This document shows, one piece after another, positions 11,769-23,172 of a DNA stretch of 64,000 nucleotides. The DNA comes from Elymus sibiricus (Eukaryota; Streptophyta; Magnoliopsida; Poales; Poaceae), in the NCBI GenBank assembly GCA_039707655.1, contig CM077666.1, positions 284,259,166 through 284,323,165 of the forward strand, in the 5' to 3' direction. Every line of letters starts with the position of its first letter. The stretch's first letter is position 1. The translations under genes were made by a program, and so were the position numbers. Under the pieces are notes generated by a model. It was given only the letters and a program-made list of their open reading frames with translations. It was not told the DNA's origin and searched no databases.

Positions 11769-12665
11769 TTAATGCCTTTTAGCTAGGCATGATGATTTCA
11801 ATGATGCTCGCATAAAAGATAAGAATTGAAACACAAAGAGAGCATCATGAATCATATGACAAGCACATTTAAGCCTAACCCACTTCCTATGCATAGGGAT
11901 TTTGTGAGCAAATAATTTATGGGAGCAAGAATCAACTAGCATAGGAAGGCAAAACAAGTATAACTTCAAAACTTTCAACACATAGAGAGGAAACTTGATA
12001 TTATTGAGATATGTAGAAGCATATATTCCTCTCTCATAATAATTTTCAGTAGAATCATGAATAAATTCAACAATATAGCTAGCACATAAAGCATTCTTTT
12101 CATGACCTATGAGCGTAGAAATTTTATTACTCTCCACATAAGCAAATTTATTCTCATTAATAGTAGTGGGAGCAAACTCAAAAAAATAACTATCATTAGA
12201 TACTTGATTGGCATAATCCAATTGGAAATTAAAATCATGATGACAAGTTTCATATTTATCATTATTCTTTATAGCATACATGTCATCACAATAATCATCA
12301 TAGATAGCAACTTTGTTGTCATAATCAATTGAAACCTCTTCCAAAATAGTGGAATCATCACTAAATAAAGTCATGACCTCTCCAAATCCACTTTCATAAT
12401 TATTACAATAAGGTTCAACACCCTCCAAAATAGTGGGATCATTACCTAGAGTTGACACTCTTCCAAACCCACTTTCATGAATATAATCATCATAAATAGG
12501 AGGCATGCTTTCATCATAATAAATTTGCTCATCAAAACTTGGGGGGCTAAAAATATCATCTTCATCAAATATTGCATCCCTAAGCTTGTAGCTTTGCATA
12601 TCATTAGCATCATGGGTATTCAAAGAATTCATACTAACAACATTGTAATCATGCTCATCATTCAA
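11769..12665 (-). CDS. ATH-2 acidic ORF of unknown function, 5' end truncated
   Basis: 298 codons, Asp/Glu/Asn/Tyr-rich in the N-terminal two thirds, then a more hydrophobic and Cys-rich C-terminus. It contains two copies of a motif: ESGFGRVSTLGNDPTILEGV and ESGFGEVMTLFSDDSTILEE, about 35 residues apart, and later YYERGIYAS. The ATH-4 ORF at 60778-61644 has the same two motifs in the same order and YHERGIY, so the two are homologous although their LTRs differ. The ATH-2 reading frame is cut near 12664 by the deletion that fused it to the LTR, so its original start is missing. No known domain is recognised and it does not resemble gag or pol. Confidence 0.55.
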   Translation of the reverse strand: MNDEHDYNVVSMNSLNTHDANDMQSYKLRDAIFDEDDIFSPPSFDEQIYYDESMPPIYDDYIHESGFGRVSTLGNDPTILEGVEPYCNNYESGFGEVMTLFSDDSTILEEVSIDYDNKVAIYDDYCDDMYAIKNNDKYETCHHDFNFQLDYANQVSNDSYFFEFAPTTINENKFAYVESNKISTLIGHEKNALCASYIVEFIHDSTENYYERGIYASTYLNNIKFPLYVLKVLKLYLFCLPMLVDSCSHKLFAHKIPMHRKWVRLKCACHMIHDALFVFQFLSFMRASLKSSCLAKRH

Positions 12666-13498
12666 AGGTCACGGGAATCCGCGAGTTGATTACCAAAACA
12701 TACATCAAGTGACTCAATAGAATACCCCATTGTCACCACGGGTATCCACATGCAAGACATACATCAAGTGTTCTCAAATCTGAAATATTCAATCCGACAA
12801 TAGCGAAACCTCAAAGGGAAAGACTCAATTCATCACAAGAAGATAGAGAGGGAAGAAACACCATATGATCCAACTATATTAACAAAGCTCACGATACATC
12901 AAGATCGTGCCAAATCAAGAACACGAGAGAGAGAGATCAAACACATAGCTACTGGTACATACCCTCAACCCCGAGGGTGAACTACTCCCTCCTCATCATG
13001 GAGACTGCTGGGATGATGAAGATGGCCTCCGGTGATGATTTCCCCCTCCGGCAGGATGCCGGAACAGGGCTCCAGATGGTATTTCTTCGGTACAGAGGCG
13101 TGCGACGGCGGTGTCGAAGTTCTAGGTTAATTTCCGGGGGTTTCTCTATTTATAGGATTTTTCAGCATTGGAATCACGCGAAACGGAGCTACGAGGGCCC
13201 CACAAGGTACCATGACGCGACCCCCCCAGGCCGCGCCGTGGTGCCTTGTGAGCACCTCGTGAGGCTTCTGGTCCTTCCACGAAGCTTCGGGGGTCTGTTT
13301 TGGTCTAAAAAAATCATCAAAAAGTTTCGTCCAATTCCGAGAACTTTTATTTCTGCACAAAAAACAACACCACAGTAGTTCTGCTGAAAACAACGTCAGT
13401 CCGGGTTAGTTCTAATCAAATCATACCAAAACCATATAAAATTGTTATAAACATGGCATGAATACTTCATAAATTATAGATACGTTGGAGATGTATCA
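12664..13498 (-). mobile_element. ATH-2 5' LTR, truncated
   Basis: Matches 7945-8774 with scattered substitutions and ends at the same GATGTATCA boundary. About 800 bp of its 3' side and the primer site are missing. Confidence 0.88.
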
Positions 13499-14134
13499 GC
13501 TAGTAACTTACTGTAAAGCTTCTTCCTTTCATCATCAAGCTCACGTACCTTCGCTGCAACTTGTTCAACAAAGACATTATATGCCTCGTTATCAGTTACC
13601 TCGGTAGTGGATACTTCATGGATATCATCTTTACAAAATTAGCAATGGTGTAGTTGTACTCCGTCACATGGCTTGTGTCAAGTACTTCGGCCTTCTTTTC
13701 GTTGCTTCTCATCATTTTAACTTCTTCAACCGGGTTAGGCTCCGGTTTACCTGCAAACTTGGCCAAAATCAAGGTTTGGCTCTCTGCAATTTTAGCCACT
13801 TGTGCTTCCATATTCTTGGATCTTCCTTCAACTATCTGCACATCATTTGTTAGTCCAACAACCTTACTGGTCAGTTGACCAAGTAAGTTATCATGGTTCT
13901 TCAAGATACTCTTGAAGTTTCATTTTGCTTAGTCTGACTAGCAATAATTTTTTTAAGAGTTTCTTCAGGAGTATTTCTATTGCTACCATTAGCTCCATTA
14001 AAATTATTGGATGCTCCTCCATTACTAGGATAAGGGAGTCTGGGAGCATAACTATTAGTTTTCCAATTAGGATCATAGATATTACGAGCAATAAAATTCA
14101 CATCACTAGTTTCTTCATTAGTGATGGCATTCAT
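13499..14134 (-). pseudogene. ATH-1 gag C-terminal part, degenerate
   Basis: The gag reading continues after an in-frame TAA at 14144-14146 with NAITNEETSDVNFIARNIYD, shifts frame near 13904, and continues as KNHDNLLGQLTSKVVGLTND and a region ending at 13596. The N/G/S-rich part followed by a coiled-coil-like LLGQL..VEGRSKNMEAQV segment is typical of the gag tail in Athila-like elements. At least one stop and one frameshift break it. ATH-2 inserted at its downstream edge. Confidence 0.65.
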
Positions 14135-14143
14135 ATTTACCTC

Positions 14144-14881
14144 TTATTTACCTTTCATCACGGAGATAAGTTCATCAAGCTTGGCTGTCAACTCTGTGTT
14201 ACTTTCTTCAATGGCATTCACCCTCTTGGCGGTGGATCTTTCAACATCATGCCATTGGGCATGGTTCTCTTGCATATCATCTAGTAGCTTCTTGACGTCT
14301 TCTATGGGCTTTCCCATGATTGTTCCTCCTGCAGCTGTATCAAGTGTAGTTTTTGACATGTGATTTAAACCATTATAAAACATATGAAGGATTAACCATT
14401 CCTCCATTCCATGATTAGGACAGTTCCTTATAGCTTCTTTCATCCTATCCCACGCAAGCGCTAGTGGCTCACGATCTTCCTGCTTAAAACCTATAATCTG
14501 AGAACGTAATTGCATAATCTTTGCAGGTGGACAAAACTTAGATAAAAATTTACTGCAAAAATTAGCCCAAGAAGTAATACTACCTCTAGGTAGAGCTAGA
14601 AGCAATTCCCTAGCTTTTTCTTTCAGAGAGAAAGGAAATAGACGCAATTTCAGAGCGTCAGGGTCATAATCTTTAATGCGTGTCATGTTGCACAATTCAG
14701 TAAAATTATACAAGTGCATACCGGCATCCTCAGAAGTAGAGCCTGAAAATTGGTCTTGTTGAACCATGGAAACTAAGTTCGTTTTGATCACATACTCAGC
14801 GGCTGCAACCTCAGGTTGTGTTATAGGTTCACGCATGAAGTTATTGCTGGGAGTAGCAAAACTCCCAAGATTACGAGCCAT
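14144..14881 (-). CDS. ATH-1 Gag (retrotransposon gag domain)
   Basis: 245 codons from ATG at 14881, 169 bases inside the 5' LTR edge. The retrotrans_gag fold is recognisable at residues about 60-200: the run beginning LYNFTELCNMTRI, then FPFSLKEKARELL, WANFCSKFLSKFCPPAK, and LAWDRMKEAIRNCPNHGMEEW. It would form the particle that packages the element RNA in the cytoplasm. A TAA directly after VMKGK shortens it. The same frame continues downstream as recognisable gag tail, so the stop is probably decay. Since the element lacks RT and integrase, Gag could only have acted with enzymes from a relative. Confidence 0.8.
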   Translation of the reverse strand: MARNLGSFATPSNNFMREPITQPEVAAAEYVIKTNLVSMVQQDQFSGSTSEDAGMHLYNFTELCNMTRIKDYDPDALKLRLFPFSLKEKARELLLALPRGSITSWANFCSKFLSKFCPPAKIMQLRSQIIGFKQEDREPLALAWDRMKEAIRNCPNHGMEEWLILHMFYNGLNHMSKTTLDTAAGGTIMGKPIEDVKKLLDDMQENHAQWHDVERSTAKRVNAIEESNTELTAKLDELISVMKGK

Positions 14882-15019
14882 AGTAATATTTTTGGTTTTT
14901 CTTAACTGACAAGACTTGCAAAAAAACCTAACTTAAACTAAAAACAGAAAAGTAAAAACAAAAACTAAAAATTAACTTTAACAAAAACTCTAAACACAAA
15001 GACTAGGAATACTAAACTC

Positions 15020-15038
15020 CTTCCCGGCTACGGCGCCA
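15020..15038 (-). other. ATH-1 primer binding site
   Basis: The minus strand reads TGGCGCCGTAGCCGGGAAG, close to the complement of the plant tRNA-Asp 3' end (TGGCGCCGTTGCCGGGG) with substitutions. It lies 11 bases from the LTR, the same spacing as in ATH-3 and ATH-4. Confidence 0.8.
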
Positions 15039-15049
15039 GAAAAAGGGCT

Positions 15050-16412
15050 TGCTACCTTCTTTTATTGATCCGGTAATGGAACAGAAAAGTGTATCCCGCA
15101 CCTATTTCCCCAAAGGTGACCCTGGGTTATCGAACCCATGAGAGGAAGATTCCCTTGAAGCGATGGTCTCTAGCAAGCTTTTGTCAAAGTGTCAAATCCA
15201 GCTTTTGACCAGATCAAGCAAGCAAATAATGATTCAAACACTTATAATAAAAGAGGTACGTGTATGAGGTCTTAATGCTTACAACCATGTATTTGTGTTG
15301 GGACCAGATATGATCTTAATTTGTGCGCTGGAAGTCACCCATCGAGATGTTCTTGTTACGGATCAAAGTGGGGGATGTGTCCAAATAAAATCTTGACCGG
15401 CACGAGTCCTGCATCAATAATCAGTTTTCCTAATGAAGGCCCTATCCGTCGCGCGGGGTTGCCTCGATAATTAAGATAATAAAATCAGACAAGAGCTTTG
15501 GGCGTTTAATGACTACACCTCATGTATCCCCAAGGAGATGATCCATGTTACCCTATTGAACCTTACTGTCACCGGTGTTCGGTATAACACTTCACGGTCT
15601 CCTCACTCCTAGCCTCACCGGTGCTCGATCTCCATGATCCTGGGTACCTGCATGGATGAGGATCACGGAAAAGACAAGAGACCTATGGAACAATTTTATT
15701 TCACACACAGGAGACGTTATTTCAAAGCCCTTCCATTGATCCCGACAAGAAATACAGAGGGTTGCAAGGCTCATGCCTCAACCCATACCTTACCGGACTA
15801 CTCACACATGGAGATCAGATCACGGGAAGAAAACATTGAGGAAAACATCTTGGAGATTGATTGATTGCAAATATGTCTTACAATGATGCCTTGTGCGATG
15901 CACGATTAGAAGTATGAACTAGATGAGGAAGCACTATGGTGGTGATGGTGGCTATGGAGATGGAAATGGAAATGGCGGCTGCTAGGGTTTGTGGATGAAG
16001 ATGACGATGGAGGTGTTCTGGCTGCTGATGACGCTCTCCCCGTGCTCGTTCTGTTGACATTTCGATGGGGTCCCCTTTATAAAAGTTGTACAGGTGGACG
16101 ATCTGCCTCGGTTTCCATGCCATACGGGCGCTCATAAGGGCACTTGCGCCCGTATGAAACGCCGTCTTTTGCACTGTTTTCACAGAAACTTCTCCTGTTG
16201 ATTCTTTCTTCCTCCATTCTCCTTCCTTTCCATTCCCACATGTGATTTCTTCCCTTTTTAGCCCATTTCCTATGGAAACACATCAAAAGGAGGATTTGTG
16301 GAATCCATTGCGATTATTAGGCATTAGTGATAATATCGGAGCGAATATCTATTTATAAATGAAATATCTCGGTTTAAACAAAGGTGAATGATTGTAGAAA
16401 TATCACTCACCA
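15050..16412 (-). mobile_element. ATH-1 5' LTR
   Basis: 1363 bp, partner of 1439-2790. In the minus sense it begins TGGTGAG instead of TGATGAG. The U3 GC-rich motif is at about 16115-16175. Confidence 0.88.
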
Positions 16413-16515
16413 GGACCCTAGCTCCACGACCACTTATCTTCCGTCTCTTGAACCAACATGGTTTGAGTAATGGCTTCCGACAAGATAAATCTCGATGGAA
16501 AATACGGATGTTGAT
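16413..16515 (-). pseudogene. LINE middle fragment between ATH-1 and ATH-3
   Basis: Only 103 bp of host LINE remain between two large insertions. Read on the minus strand, one frame gives ILSEAITQTMLVQETEDKWS and then, across the removed ATH-1, GPNGAFSTRSVHKAYFM in the fragment ending at 1434. A second frame at its upstream end continues WIKDINGQI from 32906 onwards, so one frameshift lies within it. It contains GGACC (16413-16417) and TTGAT (16511-16515), the two target duplications. Confidence 0.75.
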
Positions 16516-18002
16516 TGATACGTCCAATTTGCATCATGATTTCCTACTGTTATTTATAAGGTATTTGATCATTATTTCACTTTATGATGCAATTCTTATG
16601 CCTTTTCTCTCTTAATTTGCAAGATCTATATGAAGAGGGAGAATACCGGCAGCTGGAATTCTGGACCTGAAATAGCTACAGCAGAGATACCTATACTACA
16701 GAGCTCCAATTGACTTGAAATTTCACAGAGATTTTTTATTGAATATATAAAAAATACTGGAGAAAAGAGATACTGGAGAGGACCCACCAGTTGCCCACAA
16801 GGCAACAGGGCGCCCCCCCCTGGGCGCGCCCTGATGCCTTGTGGGGCCCCTGGCTGGCCCCTGGCCCCCTCCTTCTGCTATATAAGGTCATTTGCCCTAA
16901 AAAAATTAAAGAGAAGACTTTCGGGACGAAGCGCCGCAGTCTCGAGGCGGAACCTGGCCAGGAGCAATTTTGCTCTACGGCGGAGCGATTCCGCCGGGAA
17001 TACTTCCTTCCGGGAGGGGGAAATCGAAGCCATCGACATCACCAACAATCCTCTCATCGTGGGAGAACCAATCTTCATCAACATCTTCACCTCTTGTATT
17101 CAATCTTTGTCTCAAAACCTCAGATTGGTACCTGTGGGTTGCTAGTAGTGTTGATTACATCTTGTAGTTGATGCTAGTTGGTTTATTTGGTGGAAGATTA
17201 TATGTTCAGATCCTTAATGATATTCAATACCCCTCTGATCTTGAACATGAATATGATTTGTTAGTAGTTACTTTTGTTCTTGAGGACATGGGAGAAGTCT
17301 TGTCATAAGTAATCATGTGAATTTGGTATTCGTTCGATATTTTGATGATATGTATGTTGTTGTTTCCTTTAGTGGTGTCGTGTGAACATCGACTACATGA
17401 CACTTCACCATCTTTGGGCCTAAGGGAAGGCATTGTGGAGTAGTAATTAGATGATGGGTTGCTAGAGTGACATAAGCTTAAACCCTAGTTTATGCGCTAT
17501 TCCGTAAGGGGCTGATTTGGATCCATATGTTTCATGCTATGGTTAGAGTTATCTTAATTCTTCTTCCGTAGTTGCGGATGCTTCCGAGAGGGGGTAATCA
17601 TAAGTGGGAGGCTTGTTCAAGTAAGAACAGAACCCAAGCACCGGTCCACCCACATATCAAATTATCAAAGTAGCGAACGCGAATCAAACAAACATGATGA
17701 AAGTGACTAGATGAAATTCCCATGTGGCCTCGAGAACGCTTTGCTTATTATACGAGTTCATTCTGGCTTGTCCTTTGCTACAAAAAGGATTGGGCCACCT
17801 TGATGCACTTTTTGTTACCATTACTACTTGTTACTTGTTACGAATTATCTTGCTATCAAAACTATCTGTTACCGCTACTTTCAGTACTTGCAGAGAATAC
17901 CTTGCTGAAAATCGTTTGTCATTTCCTTCTGCTCCTCGTTGGGTTTGACACTCTTACTTATCAAAAGGACTACGATTGATCCCCTATACTTGTGGGTCAT
18001 CA
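16516..18002 (+). mobile_element. ATH-3 LTR1 (5')
   Basis: 1487 bp, TGATACG..GGGTCATCA. It carries the GC-rich inverted repeat (GCCCACAAGGCA and TGCCTTGTGGGG arms, about 16793-16846) and a TATA box (TATATAA) near 16879. It lacks about 30 bp present in LTR2 and LTR3 near 17085. Confidence 0.9.
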
Positions 18003-18013
18003 AGACTCTTTTA

Positions 18014-18030
18014 TGGCGCCGTTGCCGGGG
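18014..18030 (+). other. ATH-3 primer binding site
   Basis: TGGCGCCGTTGCCGGGG, an exact complement of the plant tRNA-Asp 3' end, 11 bases after LTR1. Confidence 0.92.
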
Positions 18031-18108
18031 AGTGAAGCGCCTTTGGTGAGCGGAATTTGGTAAGGAAACATTTATATTACGTGCTGAAATTTATTGTCAA
18101 TTGTCACT

Positions 18109-20139
18109 ATGGAAAATAATCCTTTGAGGGGCTTGTTCGGGGTATCTTCACGTCGACCAGAAGCAATAAGAGTTGCTCCTCAACCTATTGAACCTACTGA
18201 AAATATTTATTATGAAATTCCTTCGGGTATGATAGAGAAACTGCTAGCTAATCCTTATGCAGGAGATGGAACGGTACATCCTGATATGCACTTGATCTAT
18301 GTGGATGAAATTTGTGGATTGTTTAAGCTTGCAGGTTTATCCGGAGATGGAGTTAAGAAGAAAGTATTCCCTTTATCTTTGGAGGGAAAGGCATTGACAT
18401 GGTATAGGTTATGTGATGATACTGATACATGGGACTGGAACCGGTTGAAGCTGGAATTCCACCAGAAATTTTATCCTATGCATTTGGTTCATCATGATCA
18501 GAATTATATATATAATTTTTGGCCTCATGAAGGAGAAAGTATCGCTCAAGCTTGGGGGAGGCTTAAGTATATGTTGCATACATTCCCCAATCATGAGCTC
18601 TCAAGAGAAATAATCCTTCAAAACTTTTATGCTCGGCTTTCTCATAATGATCAATCCATGCTCGATACTTCTTCTGCTAGTTCCTTTATGAAGAAAACTA
18701 TTGAATCCAGATGGGACCTTCTTGAAAGAATTAAATGCAATTATGAGGATTGGGAAATCGACAAAGGTAACGAGTCAGGTATAAATCTTGAGTTTGATTG
18801 TGTTAAATCTTTTATGGAAACTGATGCTTTTCGTAAGTTTAGTACTAAATATGGAGTTGACTCTGAGATAGTAGCTACCTTTTGTGAATCTTTCGCTGCT
18901 CATGTTGATCTCCCTAAGGAGAAATGGTTTAAATATCATCCACCTATTGAATTGAAAGAAGAACCTGTTAGTATTAAAGAAGAAACAGTTGTTTACCATG
19001 TTGATCCAGTTGTGCCTACTGCTTATATTGAGAAACCTCCTTTCCCTGTTAGGATTAAGGAACATGCTAAAGCTTCAACTGTAGTCAATAAGAGTAAAAT
19101 TAGAGCACCTAGACCTTCTGAGCAAATTAAAGTTGAACCTAGTGTTGCAATGGTTAAAGATCTTTTGGTTGATAACATTGATGGACGCGTCATATATTTC
19201 TGTGATGAAGCAACTAGAATTGTTAAGCCAGACCCTAAAGATAAAAATAAGCCTGTAGTTGGCATGCCTGTTATTTCTGTTAAAATTGGAGATCATTGCT
19301 ATCATGGTTTATGTGATATTGGTGCTAGTGTGAGTGCTATTCCGTTTACTCTCTATCAAGAAGTCATGAATGATATTGCACCCGTTGAGATTGAAGATAT
19401 TGATGTTACTATTAAGCTTGCAAATAGAGACACTATTTTACCGCTTGGGATTGTTAGAGATGTTGAAGTCTTGTGTGGTAAGATCAAATACCCTACTGAT
19501 TTTCTTGTTCTTGGATCGCCACAAGATGATTTTTGTCCCATTATATTTGGTAGACCCTTCTTGAATACTGTTAATGCTAAGATTGATTGCACTAAAGAAA
19601 TTGTTAGTGTTAATTTTGGTGAGATGTCTCATGAGTTTAATTTCTCTAAGTTTCGTAGACAATCTCATGATAAAGAATTGCCTAGTAAGGATGAAATTAT
19701 TGGTCTTGCTTCTATTGCTGTGCCTCCTTCTGATCCGCTAGAACAATATTTGCTTGAGCATGAGAATGACATGCATATGAGTGAAAGAAATGAAATAGAT
19801 GAATTATTCTTTAAACAAGCACCTATCCTTAAACATAATCTACCTGTTGAAACCTTGGGAGGTCCACCTCCACCTAAGGGTGACCCTGTATTTGAACTGA
19901 AACAATTGCCTGATACATTGAAATATGCTTATCTTGATGAAAAGAAGATATATCCTGTTATTATTAGTGCTAACCTTTCAGAGCATGAAGAAAAGAGATT
20001 ACTTAAAACTCTGAGGAAGCACCGTGCCGCTATTGGATATACTCTTGATGATCTTAAGGCATTAGTCCCACTTTATGTCAGCATAAAATTCATATGGAGC
20101 CAGATGCTAAACCCGTTGTTGATCATCAAAGAAGGTTGA
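18109..20139 (+). pseudogene. ATH-3 Gag and aspartic protease, frame broken before RT
   Basis: The first ATG is at 18109 (MENNPLRGLFGVSSRRPEAI). Gag domain lies at residues about 60-220 (VFPLSLEGKALTWYRL, LEFHQKFYPMHLVHH, HTFPNHELSREIILQNF). Protease lies at about residues 390-490 (HGLCDIGASVSAIPFTLY with the catalytic D-I-G-A, then ICPIIFGRPFLNTVNAKID-like near 19530-19580). The linker to RT reads [18 protein letters not shown], where relatives have a G-I-S-P run after DLK. Loss of one G in the run at about 20058 explains it and throws pol out of frame. In this lineage gag and pol are normally one polyprotein. The ORF otherwise has no stop over 2 kb, so the copy is young. Confidence 0.85.
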
Positions 20140-22832
20140 ACCCTAAAATGAAAGATGTGGCAAGAACTAAAATATTAAAGCTTCTGGAAGTAGGTATAAT
20201 CTATCCCATAGCTGATAGTAGATGGGTAAGTCCTGTTCATTGTGTTCCTAAAAAGGGAGGTATTACCGTTGGTCCTAATGATAAAAATGAACTCATCCCA
20301 CAAAGAATTGTAACTGGTTATAGGATGGTAATTGACTTCAGGAAATTAAATAAAGCCACTAGAAAAGATCATTACCCCTTGCCTTTTATTGATCAAATGC
20401 TAGAAAGATTGTCTAAGCATACACACTTTTGTTTCCTAGATGGTTATTCCGGTTTCTCTCAAATACCTGTATCACCTGAAGATCAAGAAAAAACTACCTT
20501 TACTTGTCCTTTCAGAACTTATGCTTATCGTCGTATGCCTATTGGTTTATGTAATGCACCTGCTACCTTTCAAAGATGTATGACTGCTATATTCTCTGAC
20601 TTTTGTGAAAAGATTGTTGAGGTTTTCATGGATGATTTCTCCGTTTACGGAACTTCTTTTGATGATTGCTTAAGCAACCTTGATCGAGTTTTGCAGAGAT
20701 GTGAAGAAACTAATCTTGTCTTGAATTGGGAGAAGTGCCACTTTATGGTTAATGAAGGTATAGTCCTTGGGTATAAAATTTCTGAAAGACGTATTGAAGT
20801 TGATAAAGCTAAGGTTGATGCTATTGAGAAAATGCCATGCCCTAAAGATATCAAAGGTGTAAGAAGTTTCCTTGGTCATGCTGGTTTCTATATAAAGTTT
20901 ATAAAAGACTTCTCTAAAATTTCTAGACCTCTTACCAATCTCTTGCAAAAAGATGTTCCGTTTGTTTTTGATGATGGTTGTGTAGAAGCCTTTGAAATAC
21001 TTAAGAAAGCCTTAATTTCTGCACCTATTGTTCAACCACCTGATTGGAACCTACCTTTTGAAATTATGTGTGATGCTAGTGATTATGCTGTTGGTGCTGT
21101 TCTAGGACAAAGAGTTGATAAGAAATTAAATGTTATCCATTATGCTAGTAAAACTCTAGATAGTGCTCAAAGAAATTATGCTACTACTGAGAAAGAATTT
21201 TTAGCAGTTGTGTTTGCATGTGATAAATTTAGATCTTATATTGTTGATTCCAAGGTTACTGTTCACACTGATCATGCTGCTATTAAATACCTTATGGAAA
21301 AGAAAGATGCTAAGCCTAGACTTATTAGATGGGTTCTTCTGCTACAAGAATTTGATTTGCATATTGTTGATAGGAAGGGAGTTGAGAATCCCGTAGTAGA
21401 TAATTTGTCTAGAATGGAAAATGTTCTTGATGACCCACTTCCTATTAATTATGATTTTCTTGATGAACAATTAGCTGTGATAAATGCTTCTCGTAATACT
21501 CCTTGGTATGCAGACTATGCTAACTACATTGTTGCTAAATACATACCACCTAGCTTTACATATCAACAAAAGAAAAAGTTTTTCTTTGATTTAAGACATT
21601 ACTTTTGGGATGACCCACATCTATATAAAGAGGGAGTAGATGGTATCATTAGATGTTGTGTACCTGAGCATGAACAGGAACAAATCCTACGTAAGTGTCA
21701 CTCCGAGGCCTATGGAGGACATCATGCGGGAGACCGAACTGCACACAAGGTATTACAATCCGGTTTTTATTGGCCTACTCTTTTCAAGGATGCACGTAAG
21801 TTTGTCCTTTCTTGTGATGAATGTCAAAGAATTGGTAATGTTGGTAGACGTCAGGAAATGCCTATGAATTATTCACTTGTTATTGAACCATTTGGTGTTT
21901 CGGGTTTTGATTATATGGGACCTTTTCCTAAATCCAATGGGTATACTCATATTTTAGTTGCTGTTGACTACGTTACTAAGTGGGTAGAAGCTATTCCAAC
22001 TAGTAGTGCTAATCACAACACTTCTATTAAAATGCTTAAAGAAGTCATTTTCCCAAGGTTTGGAGTCCCTAGATATTTAATGACTGATGGTGGTTCACAT
22101 TTTATTCATGGTGCTTTCCGTAAGTTGCTTGCTAAATATGATGTTAACCATAGAATTGCATCCCCTTACCATCCTCAGTCTAGTGGTCAAGTTGAATTAA
22201 CTAATAGGGAAATAAAGTTGATTTGGCAAAAGACCGTTAATAGATCCAGAAAGAATTGGTCTAAGAAACTTGATGATGCATTATGGGCTTACAGAACTGC
22301 GTATAAAAATTCTATGGGTATGTCTCCGTATAAAATGGTTTATGGAAAAGCATGTCATTTACCTCTTGAATTAGAACATAAAGCTTATTGGGCAATTAAA
22401 GAACTTAATTATGATTTTAAACTTGCCGGTGAGAAGAGGTTATTTGATATTAGCTCCTTAGATGAATGGAGAACCCAAGCCTATGATAATGCTAAGTTGT
22501 TTAAAGAAAAAGTTAAAAGGTGGCATGACAAAAGAATTCAAAAATGGGAATTCAAAGTAGGTGATCATGTTCTATTATACAATTCTCGTTTGAGATTCTT
22601 TGCAGGAAAACTTCTCTCTAAATGGGAAGGACCGTATATCATCGAGGAAGTTTATCGCTCCGGAGCCATCAAAATAAGCAACTCCGAAGGCAATAATCTG
22701 AGAGTGGTGAATGGGAAAAGAATTAAGCACTATATTTCAGGTACTCCCATTAATGTTGAAACTAATATTATTGAAACAATTACACCGGAAGAGCACATCA
22801 AAGAGTCCTTCCGGAACGCTCCAGAACCCTGA
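20094..22832 (+). pseudogene. ATH-3 Pol: reverse transcriptase, RNase H, integrase
   Basis: Continues the polyprotein after the frameshift near 20058, about 910 codons without a stop. RT has [20 protein letters not shown], then [11 protein letters not shown], and the FMDD active site (20626-20637, in [12 protein letters not shown]). RNase H carries [35 protein letters not shown] and [11 protein letters not shown]. Integrase has an H-H-C-C type region ([19 protein letters not shown] to [10 protein letters not shown]) and the acidic triad: Asp in FDYMGPF, Asp in MTDGGSHF, Glu in SSGQVE. A C-terminal [20 protein letters not shown] domain follows. It copies element RNA and inserts the DNA. Closest relationship by motif: Athila lineage of Ty3/gypsy. 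Confidence 0.93.
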
Positions 22833-22939
22833 AAAGGGGTAGGTATGTGATACGGTAAGTAAACCGACTCCAAAAATTCCATAAAAATTATTTCTGTCAG
22901 TTTTGGAATATTAGAAAAATTACAAAAATAAGAAACAGC

Positions 22940-23090
22940 CGAGGGGACCCACGTGTCGCCCACAAGGCAAAAGGGCGCGACCCCCCTGGGGGGCGCCGTG
23001 GTGCCTTGTGGGTCCCACGTGTGCCTTCCCGACTCCGTTTTCTTCCCGTATGCTTGTTTTGCAAGATAAAAAATCTTTATATATACTCCC
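22940..23090 (+). promoter_or_regulatory. LTR-like promoter module inside ATH-3, upstream of ORF3
   Basis: GC-rich inverted repeat (GCCCACAAGGCA near 22958 and TGCCTTGTGGG near 23002, with a CCCCCCTGGGG centre), followed by TATATATA at 23078-23085 and ORF3 ATG at 23173. The same layout of inverted repeat then TATA box is found in the U3 of LTR1-3. The second unit has it at 29178-29325. Confidence 0.55.
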
Positions 23091-23172
23091 GTATGATTTG
23101 ACCACCGTATCGCAAGTTTTCTTCTTGTTCTTGTTTCGTGCTATTTTCTGTTAGATCTCGAAGCCAGGCATC

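Larger units (their letters stand above)
7140..13498 (-). mobile_element. ATH-2: non-autonomous LTR element nested in ATH-1
   Basis: One complete LTR (7140-8774), an internal region and a truncated 5' LTR (12664-13498), flanked by the duplication GCTAG (7135-7139 and 13499-13503). The primer binding site and the 3' half of the 5' LTR were lost in a deletion that joins the internal ORF directly to mid-LTR sequence near 12664. It has no gag, protease, RT or integrase, and one acidic ORF of unknown function. Confidence 0.88.
1439..16412 (-). mobile_element. ATH-1: non-autonomous Athila-like LTR retrotransposon, carrying nested ATH-2
   Basis: The boundaries are two LTRs (1439-2790 and 15050-16412) flanked by the same 5-bp duplication GGACC (1434-1438 and 16413-16417). 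Order in the minus sense: 5' LTR, tRNA-Asp-type primer site, gag, protease fragment, promoter-like repeats, env-position ORF, polypurine tract, 3' LTR. No RT, RNase H or integrase is visible between protease and the env-position ORF, so the element could move only with help from another element. ATH-2 (7140-13498) sits between gag and protease. Without ATH-2 the element would be about 8.6 kb. Confidence 0.9.

Noticed and set aside
18409..19668. Antisense frames under gag-protease
   Set aside because: Shadows of a strongly coding plus strand.
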